Source: Diplodia intermedia (lineage: Eukaryota > Ascomycota > Dothideomycetes > Botryosphaeriales > Botryosphaeriaceae). Taken from it: a stretch of 64,000 nucleotides of DNA. Under the pieces are notes generated by a model. That model saw nothing but the letters and a program-made list of their open reading frames with translations, was not told the origin of the DNA and ran no database searches. This document shows, piece by piece, positions 11,931 to 21,773 of this stretch. Positions within the stretch are counted from its first letter, which is position 1, and each line of letters starts with the position of its first letter. The position numbers and the translations under genes are program-made. The stretch is taken from positions 310,001-374,000 of the forward strand of contig JAKEKT010000015.1 in assembly GCA_021495925.1 (NCBI GenBank), given 5' to 3'.

Positions 11931-13070
11931 GGAGCTGCGTGCGGGACAAGAAGCATTTGCGGTCCAAGGCAAAGCCGTCGGAACGGGGACATGTGGGGCA
12001 TTTTGGGAACGGAAAGGTTATACCCATGGATTTGATATACGCAGGCGTTGGAATCCGGCATCTACAAACAAGGGTTCGTGTCGGAAGAAATTCATAGCGA
12101 AACGTCGACTTTGGTTGGCTGCGTCGGACGCTTGCTGAAGCTGGATTGCGTCAAAGGGTCGATAGTCGCGGCACGGCGGGTTGCAAAAGAGTCGAGCAGT
12201 CGAGCCCACTAAGATATTGCATCCCGCTTATGCGGGTAATTGAATTCTAGATTTGGATACATACGTGTGTACTGTCTTGACCCGCACATCCATGTCAGGA
12301 CATCCGCTCCGACGGTGAGGGGGAGGAGGGCGTGCTCGGCAAGGAATGGCTGTTGCGGTTCCGGTTGCGGCTGCGATTGCGATTGCGGTGCTTCTTGATA
12401 TAGGTAGGTGGTTGGTACTCGGCCTGCTTGGTATGTGAGGCGGGCGCCGACGGCTGAAGCTTTTGTCTGTCCAGGTCACCACGGCGCGCGGCGGTTGTGA
12501 GGGCGCGAGCGGCGGTGTCGCGCAATGCCTCGAGCCGGGCGGGTGGCAGGAGCAGGCCTGTGTTGTCGCTCTCAAGACAGCGAATGTCAAACGTTGGGTA
12601 TGTAGGTCTTCCGGTGAGTCGGTACTTTCACCTACGGGCAAAAAGACGGCTGCATAGCGCAGTGGTACGTTCCAAGATGTGAACTCTAAAGAACAGGCTA
12701 ACCTTGATCCATGATAGCGCAGCAAGAGAGGAAAAAAAACCCCTCTGGGGTTTTCTGTAGCTCAAAGGCACCGAAAGGGCATCTACAGTTTTGCCATTTT
12801 CTTTTTTGGTCGCTTCCCCGCCGAAGCTGACGATGGCATCCTCGATTTTCGTCTTTTTTGTCTCTTTTGTTGTTTTACCTACTCGCCGATTCGAACTCGA
12901 AGCCGGTGGGTGGTGCTCCTGCCGTCTCGCTCACTTCACCTCCATGTTTTCTTAATTGGGCTTAGCGCGTGGGCTGTCGCGGGCGGGCTTGCTTTTCTGC
13001 CAAACGCGCCTCAACTTGAGCGACACCGCTACAACTCCTCACCGGCCGGTCTACCGACCTTCCGCCCGCC
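11931..13070. other. Intergenic region with a weak spliced minus-strand candidate
   Basis: Holds the SPT8 3' flank and the upstream region of the BTB gene that starts at 13071. A minus-strand frame is open from about 12925 to a GTTAGC donor at 12702, then again in frame from about 12617 to a stop at 12295, ending in an Arg/Asn-rich tail. No initiating ATG is visible in frame and the acceptor (GAAAG) is atypical, so I do not call it a gene. Plus-strand poly-A/poly-C runs occur at 12731-12743. Confidence 0.45.
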
Positions 13071-13919
13071 ATGGCGTCGCGCGCGCTTGGTCTGCCCGCC
13101 TTCTCAGGCTCGGACCAGTTCTCCGACATTACTTTGAAATTCAGCGGATGCGAGTTCAAAGCGCACAAGGTCATCCTCGCTGCAAAGTCCGGTTGGTTCA
13201 GAGGCGCGTTCGAAAGCGCATTCAAGGTGAGTATCATGCTAGGTACCTGACCGAGGACTTTGCTTACAATGGAACAGGAAGGTTCGGCGGACGAGATCGA
13301 GCTTCATGACGATGATCCTGAAGCCCTCGAAATCGCCCTCCGATTCTTGTATGGATACCGGATTCGCGTACCCGCAGATGAGCAAGCAACGTTCGAGGTC
13401 AATGTCGCGTGGTACCTTATCCTCTACGAGGTTTCAAACAAGTATGACATTCCCTCGCTAGCAGATGCCACGGCGCGCATCGTCCATGATCACTTCGGCA
13501 GGGGCAATCATCTTCTCGCGCGCGAGATTATTGCCCACAGTCTCTATCATGAGCTCTCCCATGATGGACATGGTTTCAAGAAAAGATACATCAGAGCTAT
13601 GCGCGAGGTTCTCCCCCAATTCGACGAAGGCATGAAACAGTTCACCAGAGATAATCCTGAATTCGCAGGTGAGCACAAAATTGTTTCTACTTACTCCAGC
13701 GACTGATTGGCCGCAGTGGATATCATGGCAGACATGTGGGATAGACGCTCCAGGGAATGCATGCAGACAGTTCGTTGCTCAGTGTGCGGATTTGGCATGA
13801 CTGTCGAGCTGCATGCTCTCCGCAATGAAGAAACCCCCCGAAGCTACTATAAGGACATATTGCACATGATGAAGGGCCGGTGCCTACGCTGCGACAGCCA
13901 CATTGATCCCTTTCTTTAA
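13071..13919 (+). CDS. BTB/POZ protein with C-terminal zinc ribbon (copy 1)
   Basis: Three exons, 13071-13226, 13278-13668 and 13717-13919, give 249 residues. Introns are 51 nt (phase 0, after Lys-52) and 48 nt (phase 1). The N-terminal half is a BTB fold (SDITLKFSGCEFKAHKVILA then SGWFRGAF), a dimerisation domain often used in fungi as a Cullin-3 adaptor or scaffold. The C-terminus carries two Cys-x2-Cys pairs, CSVCGF and CLRCD, about 30 residues apart, which fits a small zinc ribbon. There is no MATH, Kelch or DNA-binding domain. It lies head-to-tail with copy 2, and all three copies in this window share exon structure. The BTB call is secure; the zinc ribbon is inferred from cysteine spacing and the function is unknown. 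Confidence 0.87.
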
Positions 13920-14492
13920 GTGGATGGAAAGGCTTGCTCTGCTCATACAAAGGGGATAGATAGTAGTAGGCCAAGGGATCCTTCCTCTCCTTGGTGGTCT
14001 TTTGGGTTAGCTCAGGAGAATGTAGTGAGCGGATCAATATAAAGGTTCTACATTCAACTGTTCCGTATTTAGTATCTATAAGCTTGTAGGCTATGAGATT
14101 GGATGCAGTGGTGTTACAAAATTACTATCCTATCTAGACGCATGTTTTCGGCGGACGCGACGAAATTGATATCTCGACGACCCCTCACTCCTCATGCCTG
14201 CTGGAAAATTGTTGCAATATTGCTGAGATTGAGCTCGTAGGGTGAACTGAGGTAAGACTGGAATGAGATGGGCGGCACAAGGACCAATGAGGGTACCATC
14301 TTGCGAACTCAAGGGGATTCGGTGGAAAAAAAAAAGATTGTCTTCAGCTGGCCATCGTCATTTACAGAGTGGAAGTTCGCGCACCTCACCAAGGTCCTCG
14401 CTAACTAAGGGTTTGCAGCATGCCCTTCAGATCTTTCTTCTGCGTTCCTGCTCTTGCTCCACTCCTCATCCAACCACAACCGCAGCTTCACC
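13920..14492. other. Spacer between tandem BTB genes
   Basis: Contains the 3' end of copy 1 and the promoter of copy 2. Nothing else recognisable; an 11-base A-run lies at about 14325-14335. Confidence 0.6.
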
Positions 14493-15646
14493 ATGGCGAA
14501 CTGCAAGAGCAAGAAGCCCCCGTTCATCAACCAGGTCGCGGGACACTTTGCCAACAACGAGCTCTACTCCGACGTCACTCTCCGCTTCGCCGGAAATGAG
14601 CTGCCGGCGCACCGCGTCGTCCTCGCCAGCCAGTCCGGCTGGTTCGCGCAACAGCTTCTGGAAGCCGAAAGCCAACTGAAGAAGGTACGTCCGGCCTCGG
14701 GACCCGCCGATCCAAACACCGCGTCACCGCGTCACCGCGTCACCCTTTCCACCGTCCTCCTCTCCGTGCCGCTGACACCCAAAACCGCGCACTGCACAGG
14801 ACGATGACGCCTCCTCCTCCTCGGCCTCCCCCCCGGCCACCACGCTCACCCTCGACCTCACCAACGACCACGACCACCCCGATCTGCTCAGCGCGCTGAT
14901 AACATACATGTACACGCGCGTATACCCGAACCTGATCGCCACGACGACGAACCCAGCGGACGACGCGACGGACAACAACCCGACACCGGAGCCGGAGCCG
15001 GCGGCGCTCACGTGCCTGCGGCACCTGCGGCTGTACGTGCTGGCGACGTCGTACGGGGTGCCTTCGGCGGCGGCGGCGGCGGCGCGGCGGGTCAAGGACT
15101 ACATGGACGAGCTGTACGCGGTGCAGGCGGACCTGCTGACGGACTTTGTGCCGTTCCTGTTCGGCGACGCGCTCGCGCCGGTGCCGCTGACGCGCGACGA
15201 GCACGGCTTGCGCGCGTTCGTGGCGGGGCGCGCGGCGGCGGATCGGCTGGAGAGGGTGCGGGCGTGCGAGGTCGAGAGGTATGTCAGGGAGTATCCGTTG
15301 TTTGCGGGTAAGTTGTTTTTTTTTTTTTTTGCGCTCTTGTTCTCCCTGTCATCGATCGGTGGCTGCTGATGGTGCTGCTGTAGTTGAGTACCTCACTGCT
15401 TGCTGGAACAAGCGCGCTATGCAGATCGAGGAGGGGAGCCTGCAGAGCGTCTTTTGCCCCGGCTGCGACTACAGCATGGAGATTGCGCTTACTGGTAAGG
15501 AGTACGTTGCGCGCAAGAACTCGGGCATCTCCTTCCTTCGCAGCGAGAGCGATGGTCTCGACAAGCCGGATGATTCGAGCAAGGGAGACCCCATCAGGAC
15601 GTGCCCGAACTGCCAAGGCCCCTTGGAGAAGCAGCCCATCAACTGA
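14493..15646 (+). CDS. BTB/POZ protein with C-terminal zinc ribbon (copy 2)
   Basis: Exons 14493-14684, 14800-15307 and 15384-15646 give 320 residues. Introns are 115 nt (phase 0, after a Lys codon) and 76 nt (phase 1, containing a T-run), the same phases and relative positions as in copy 1. The BTB domain starts SDVTLRFAGNELPAHRVVLA and SGWFAQQLLE. An Ala/Asp/Pro-rich insert (TNPADDATDNNPTPEPEP) interrupts the domain near residue 115. The C-terminal pairs are FCPGCDY and TCPNCQG, about 45 residues apart. Third codon positions are far more GC-rich than in copy 1. It lies 573 bp downstream of copy 1 on the same strand. Product is probably an intracellular adaptor; partner unknown. Confidence 0.87.
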
Positions 15647-15690
15647 GAAAGGCTCTGGAAGAGCAGACCTGTAATCGGGAGGGCTTTTCA

Positions 15691-16213
15691 CTATTGATAC
15701 AGGATAGTAGTTGGATGGGGGTACTTGATCACCGCCTTCAATCGGCGCTCCGGTATTGGTGTAGCTATATCAATTGAGACTAGCTGCATTGGGGACACAG
15801 CATTACAATTGCCGCATGCATTAAGCTGAAATGATGCGATCAGAATGATGAACTGAACTACATAATGAATGGTACACATCCACGTAGGATGTACAGCGGC
15901 GGCATCGTTCACAGATGCTGCTCTACAACATTCTAGTATTATGGTCTTCATAGTCTCTGAGTCTCCTCCACTGTCGAAAAGCGGTATGTCCCAAATTTTA
16001 GCACAGACTTACTCCAAAGTGCGACAGTAGCGTTCCAGATCGTCGTTGAGCCGTGAATAACTCTTGGGGGTAGAAGAAGTGATATTGAAGCTGAGTGATC
16101 CCACTTCATCGCTTTTAAGATACTCAAGAAATGCCATGTCTGCTGGCTCTTGTCTCTATGCGGCGATGTCATTGCTTGACCACGTTCGTGTACTCACGTA
16201 GCATACATCCCAT
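15691..16213 (-). CDS. Possible small spliced gene or gene remnant, unknown product
   Basis: Not a recognised family. On the minus strand three segments, 16213-16198, 16139-16013 and 15970-15691, join in frame through a 58-nt intron with a GTGAGT donor and a 42-nt intron with a GTAAGT donor and CGACAG acceptor, giving about 140 codons that start MGCMLHMAFLEYLKSDEVGS. The middle exon is open only because the second intron removes a TAA formed at its donor. The frame of the first segment stays open upstream to about 16545 without an ATG (it includes ACGWPEGIFVLSNREYGKGH), so the annotated start may be wrong or the gene may have lost its 5' part. The 42-nt intron is short. Treat as a hypothesis. 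Confidence 0.32.
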
Positions 16214-17790
16214 GACGCCTGCTCTCGGGCTCGTATCACATGCCAGGTTCCAGTGATGATTATTCCGCCCAGGTCTTCGAAACCTCCGTCCATGAGGCGC
16301 GGGTATCGAGAACGCGCCTCCACACCCCCACCGCTCGATCGCAAGGGAAGCCTCCGCGATCCACACCCTCGTATCATGACCTTTTCCGTATTCGCGATTG
16401 GACAAAACGAAGATACCCTCAGGCCAACCGCAAGCGATATGAAGACTTTCCCCCAAGGCCTCCAGCTCCGATCCCGGCCACAGCGGCGCAGATCCAGCCA
16501 ACGGCACATCATCGTCGAAAGAACAGTAACGGTACGTGTAGTCGTTAGTACGTTTTTAGCTCCGACCTATTCATAGACAAACGTCGTCGACGACGTGACA
16601 TCGTCGTTCCCCCCGCCCCGCCACTCGTATCCCCCCGTCGTCGTCGTACGTCGTCGCGCCTTTAAACATGACCGGCTGTGTGCCGGCCGGTTGGGACCCG
16701 CCCGCCGCCGCCGCCCCCAGAAGAATTTGTGGGGAGGCTAGGCGCGCTTCGGGGATGGCGGCGCGGGGACAACTCCCGCAACGGGCTTGGGGCGTCGGCT
16801 GATCAGCCGCCACCCCTGAAAGTCAAGTCCGACGTGATGTCGACGAGGTGGCGGTGTTCGTGATGCTCTTGTGGTCGAGGGAAAGAGGAGCGGTGGTGCG
16901 AGGAGTCGTGGGCAGGCCGCGTGCAGGCTTTGGGAGAGTTTGTCGTGGTTCTAACGTGTATTGCGCGTTTGATTTTTGCAGTGGATTGGATGTTGTAGTC
17001 GAAGCTGTGCCTCTCAATCCTCAGCCCTAAGAGGGTGCACGGCGAGCGGGTGGGTCGCCCGGAGACTTTCACCTTTTTTCGCGGGAAAGGAGGCCATCGC
17101 TTCCGCAGCGAGCTTCATTCGGCGGAGCATGGTGCTTTGACGGACGTGCTCTCGGGGGCAGTGCTTGCATGGTCGCTACGGACCGGACGCGGGAGAGAAG
17201 CATAAACGCGCAGCCGAATGAGTTCTCCAGCAAACACTTCGGCCTGTAATATGACGATCACCACAGCACGCTCAAACATCGTAGTTGCGCCGGTGGCCGG
17301 ATGACCAGTTACATGGTCAGGAAACATTGGAGGTGTTGTTGTGCTTCAACCCAATAGACTTGAGATGGACGTTCACTTAACATAGCGTATTATTCTCCGT
17401 CACATGTTGGCTTGGACCTTCTAGAACGCAAGACGGGTGGATCCTACACACGTTCCCTCACCGAGGAGCTCGGGGCAGGAGGCGGTGACGGGGATTACAT
17501 TATGCATACGATAAAGTTTTGAGTTAAATGATGGAGGGGGCCTGTCGTGGTGGATCGCCAAGGCTGCTTTTATGCATGAAACAAGATCGCGTCATTTCAC
17601 TCAATTATTGTAGGAATCAAATGGCAAGTGGTTTTGATGGATCGAGGCGATTGTTTCGATAACCATTATCGATTACATCATGAGCGTGATTGTCATGAGC
17701 TGGATGATACCCGATGAGATGCTATTTATTTACATGAATTTTCCCCGAATATGCGATGCAACGCTAAAAAGACAAAATGCTGCGAGCCGC
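16214..17790. other. Intergenic region
   Basis: The 16.2-16.5 kb part is open upstream of the weak candidate above. From 16.6 to 17.8 kb no frame has a family signature. The last 300 bases, 3' of PhiA, are AT-richer. Nothing else seen. Confidence 0.5.
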
Positions 17791-18327
17791 TTACTGGCCC
17801 TGCTGAGAGTAGGAGCAGCCCACGGGGGAGCTGGTGTACTGAGCGCTGAAAGCGAAGGCAATGCAGTCGGCAGAGAAGGCCTGCTGCCAGATGCCGTAGC
17901 TCTCGCCGCTGGGGCAGGCGTAGAAGCCATCGGAGCCATCGAAGGTGAGGTGGCCGTTCTTGTTGACGGCGAAGCCGGTGCGCTCCGCGTTCTTGGGGGT
18001 GGGCTCAGCACCGGTGGTGTAGCCAATCTTGCCGCGGCCCATGCCGGAACGGTCGATGTAGAGCTGCTGGGGAGTGGCGCTGGCGGCGTAGAGGTAGGCA
18101 GCGCCGTCCTGGATGTAAAAGGTGGCGAAGTCGGTGTTAGGCTTGTCGCAAGAAGCGTCCTGGGCGTGGTCGAGCCAGAGGCTGTTCTGGGAGGCAGAGA
18201 CACCAGAGTTATGGATGGCAGTGCCGGAGTGGATGGCGACAGCGCCGAAGTACTTGTCGGTGGCGGCCGGGGCAGCAGAGGCAGCGCCAGCGGCGGCGAG
18301 GAAAGCGACGGCAGTCTTGGTGAACAT
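17791..18327 (-). CDS. phiA: PhiA-like secreted cell-wall protein
   Basis: Single exon, 178 residues. The N-terminus MFTKTAVAFLAAAGAASAAPA is a typical signal peptide. The mature part carries PhiA family blocks: KYFGAVAIHSGTAIH, ATFYIQDGAAYLYAASATPQ, DRSGMGRGKIGYTTGAEPTP and KNAERTGFAV, plus Cys residues near the C-terminus. In Aspergillus nidulans PhiA is needed for phialide and conidium development and is one of the abundant extracellular proteins; here a cell-wall or secreted role is inferred from family. Codon use is strongly biased to C/G-ending codons, as in highly expressed fungal genes, and a TATA-like box lies about 120 bp upstream of the ATG. Length matches the family. Confidence 0.9.
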   Translation of the reverse strand: MFTKTAVAFLAAAGAASAAPAATDKYFGAVAIHSGTAIHNSGVSASQNSLWLDHAQDASCDKPNTDFATFYIQDGAAYLYAASATPQQLYIDRSGMGRGKIGYTTGAEPTPKNAERTGFAVNKNGHLTFDGSDGFYACPSGESYGIWQQAFSADCIAFAFSAQYTSSPVGCSYSQQGQ

Positions 18328-19272
18328 TTTGGCGGTTGTTGGATGAGGTATGAACGAAGAGTTCGAAGGTTGTGAAGTGGGTTGCAGTGCTGTAGATGTT
18401 GAGAGCTGGTTGTTTGATGCTGCTTCTCTCGAGTCTGTCCTAGGGTATTTATGTGTTTCCTTCTAGAAGCCACCCCTATGCTCATGCCGCTCAATACGAG
18501 GTGCGCTTGGCAACATCGTCATAGCTCTGTGGTAGTGCACACCGGGGCGTTCGTATTTGGCATCGAGTTAAGTGCGGCGTTAGGTAACTCCGCAGGCGCG
18601 GACGGAGCCCGGCAAACGGCCAGCGTCGTATAGGGCGGAGAGGCGTGGTATGGCGTGCAGCGTTGTCGACCCAGGGCACCCTGGGACCCCAGAGCGATCG
18701 GTCGCGGTCTGCTCCACACTTGCGGCTCGAGTGACACCATGCACGGGCCCGCGCGTCTAAAAATGGTTTCCAGTTGAGGTGCTGTCCGTCGCCGGCTCAG
18801 GGGAGCCGCGCATGGACGGCGGCCGGTGCGTGGTGCGTTGCGCGCCTGATGGCCCTCAAGCGGCCCAACAGAACGGCCGTTCAGTGCGCCGCCTGCCGGG
18901 CCTCGGCATCCTCAGTCGACATTTGCTGTGCTTCGCCGGCGCTGGGTTGCACAGCGTGGATGGATGCAGGGCGGGGCGGCAACGTGGGTGGCGCTCTCGG
19001 GCGAAGCTGCCCGCTGGAAGGCCGTGCCAGGTGGGCGCAGGGCAGGACGGGGCGAAACAGTTGCGCCGTAGGGCGGCCTTGGCGTGGCCAGTGCCCGATC
19101 CGCGCATGAATCGCCGACGTGCAGCTTCACGTTTGCCCGCCCGTCCCTCGACCTTCCGACACCACCGCCTGCTCCCGCGCCCGCTGCAACCCTACCGCCC
19201 GACTGCACCGCCGCCTAGCCACTCGCCTTGCCCCTGCTATTTCCAGCGGCCTCCTCCCGATCCCACGCAGCA
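18328..19272. other. Divergent promoter region, phiA / YRA1
   Basis: Upstream of both phiA (minus) and the Yra1 gene (plus). The left 150 bases carry the TATA-like box; the remainder is GC-rich with overlapping open frames on both strands that I regard as chance. The last 70 bases form a C-rich leader before the ATG at 19273. Confidence 0.6.
18446..18452 (-). promoter_or_regulatory. TATA-like box upstream of phiA
   Basis: ATAAATA on the minus strand, 119-125 bp upstream of the phiA ATG at 18327. Position and the gene's biased codon use fit a strongly expressed TATA-containing promoter. No experimental support. Confidence 0.45.
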
Positions 19273-20779
19273 ATGGATCGCGCCCTCGACGACGTCATCT
19301 CCGACCGCCAGGTAAGCTGCTCTGCGCTGCTGCTCCAACGCACCCATTCTGACATGCTGCCCACAGCGAGGTGGCGGAGGCACACGCGGACGCCGAGGCG
19401 GCCGCCGCACTGAAGACTATCCGCGAGACGGCGTAAGAAAGGTAGGTCGCTCCTGTCCGTGCTGCGGGGCCAGACCAGCGCTCTGACTCTCCGCCTAGGT
19501 TCTACACCTCCTCCCTCCTCATAGCCATGGCGCTCCGTAACCGCTCCGAGCCGGCACCTTGCTCTTGCCTGCACCGCTCCAGTCGCTCTTGGAGATGCAA
19601 CCGCTGTTCGCCGACGAGTCTTGTTTCAGGCTGCCATGGTACCCTGTGAGACCTCCGCTAATCTGCAATTCCTCTCTGCGATAATAGTCGAGCCAGAGAG
19701 ATGACTCCAGGAACCTCGATCGGTAATTTGCCAATTGCGCCAAGATGTATCAAGGCTTTGCTGATGTGACGCAGGGACTGGGTCCACGACCGCTACGAAG
19801 ACGACGATGGTGGGTATCGCCAGCCAAGAGAGTCGTAGCATGGCTAATACATCGCAGCCCGCCGCCCCTCCCGCAATCACGGCTATCGTTCCGAGCGCCC
19901 TACCCGCCGCAGCCCTGAATACGAAAGGTACAACTCCGTGGACCACGCCGCTGAGGCTGTTTGCTTACCACTTGGATTAGCAGGGACTCCGGCTACGAGA
20001 TCCGCGTCGAGAACTTGCACTACGATCTAACCGAGGAGGATATCCGCGTACGTATCGCTTGCAGGGGACACGTGAAGGGCTTGGCTGATGTGCACCAGGA
20101 GCTGTTCGAGCGCATTGGCCCCGTCAAGACCGCTAAACTTTTGTTCGACCGCAATGACCGCAGTCAGGGCATTGCTCGTGTAATCTACCATAGCATCGCA
20201 GACGCACGGGTCGCCCTTCGCGAATTCGATGGTGCCAACGCACACGGACAACCCATCCGCCTGACACTCGTGCCGCCTGGGCCATCGGGGCCGCCTCGCC
20301 GCAACCCGTTTGATTCTGTTGAGCGTCCCTCGCGCAGCCTGTTCGACCGCATTGAGGGAGGGAGAAGCAACCGCAGCTTGAGTCCCGACAGGCCCCGCCA
20401 TAGCGACACTACCAAGCCCGCACCTGCTGGAATTGACCGTTATGTGCCTGGTGAGGACGATGGCCGAAGGCGTTCGCCTCCCCGCCGTCGCGGTGGTGGT
20501 GGAGGAGGAGGAGGAAGGGAAGCTGGTCGTAGGCCAGGCGAAAGGAGACAGCAGCCTCGTGGCGGCAAGAAGGCTGATGGTGAGGGTAGGCCGGCGGTTG
20601 GAGGAAGGCCCCGTAAGACTGTTGAGGAGCTTGATGCCGAGATGGCAGACTATTTCGGTGGAGGTGGTGAAGACGAGTCCGCAGGTGGACACGCTTCCAA
20701 TGGAGCTGGCGCGGCCGCCACTGCTGCCTCTACCAACCCTGCGCCGGTCAATATTGATGACATTGATATGGTGGAGTAA
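19273..20779 (+). CDS. YRA1: mRNA export adaptor Yra1/ALY/REF
   Basis: RNA-binding adaptor that couples transcription and processing to Mex67-dependent nuclear export. Seven exons are predicted: 19273-19311, 19367-19441, 19697-19722, 19775-19809, 19858-19927, 19984-20047 and 20099-20779, giving 329 residues. The first exon encodes MDRALDDVISDRQ, the conserved N-box of REF proteins; RGG-type repeats follow, then DYPRDGVRK and DWVHDRYEDDD. The RRM begins YEIRVENLHYDLTEEDIRELF (about residue 85) and spans roughly 80 residues. The C-terminal ELDAEMADYF matches the conserved C-box. Five introns are 48-56 nt; intron 2 is 255 nt and the tiny 26-nt exon after it is the least certain. The C-terminal RGG/Gly-rich linker is basic. 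Identification is secure. Confidence 0.88.
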
Positions 20780-21773
20780 GCGATCCAGGCGGAGGCATTC
20801 CGACCATCACAGTAATGCTACTGCATTGCCTTCGAAAGATTGGAAAAATACAGAAAATCTCCTCTCGACATAACCACAAAGGACTCCAGGACGAAGGGGC
20901 GTTAAGAAAAGGTACAACCATCGGAATTTGTTACATGAAAAAAGCCAACGTCATGAGGTTCTTCGCTTTTGGGTTGAAATGCGGTCGGTCGGGTCTGGGT
21001 AGCACAATCAAGATAGACTTGAATATGCTTAGTTCTGCCCGCGCCATATATATGACTTGACTTGTTGCGATGATGAAGCCTTTGGGAGAATTCTTGATCT
21101 CATGGCGGGTTGGAAAATAATTTGACCTTCTCAAATACGTTTCATTGGATGTTTGATTCTCATGGTGGAAGAGTGAAGTATCCTTCGTAGGACATGGACG
21201 AAGCTGTCGTTATGTTGCTTGTCGTGCACCATCTCAGGGACGGCTTTCTCGACGGGTCCTGGGACGCACAGGCTGTGCCAGAAATCTTTCTGGTTGAGAT
21301 TGGCGAGTTCGGAGATGACGTGTCCGCCTCGAAAGATGTTGAGCTTGCGATCCGGATACGTGTCGAGCATCGCTACTCATTTTTGACAAGACGCGGAGTG
21401 CAGTGGATTTATTTTCTTCGGTCTCTCTCCATTTTCTTTTTTTGTCTGGGTCAAATCATACCAATTCAGAACCGCATGGCCTTTGTGAAAGCAACCTGCC
21501 AACCTTCACGCTTTCATCATGATGTCCGGCCATACGTCTCTAATATATACCCTTTCTAACCACCCCCGCCCCAAATCCATCGTGAAACCTCATCGACTCT
21601 TTTGATACCGCAAATTTCTTCCTCCCTCATCGCTTGACCATTTTCCCCATTCCCCCATTCCCCCTTGCCTTTTTCTTCCCATCCCGTCCGCCTTCCAACC
21701 AACCAACCAACCAACCAAGCGAGCAGGTCACTCCACTCCACTTCCCTACCACACACATACACACATACACCCA
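20780..21773. other. Intergenic region with one small minus-strand open frame
   Basis: Convergent 3' flanks of YRA1 and the low-complexity gene. A minus-strand frame from an ATG at 21370 to 21131 is open for 79 codons (MLDTYPDRKLNIFRGGHVIS onward) and uses C-ending codons, so it could be a short peptide or a terminal exon; I could not find a supporting splice structure. The right part has C-rich AACC repeats (about 21697-21718) and CT-rich sequence. Confidence 0.45.

Noticed and set aside
12640..12720. tRNA-like stretch (D-loop-like AGCGCAGTGGTA)
   Set aside because: No matching acceptor or T-arm with TTCGA at the right distance; the stem pairings fail.
12885..12905. T-arm-like ATTCGAACTCG
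   Set aside because: No complete cloverleaf on either strand, and no terminator T-run in the expected place.
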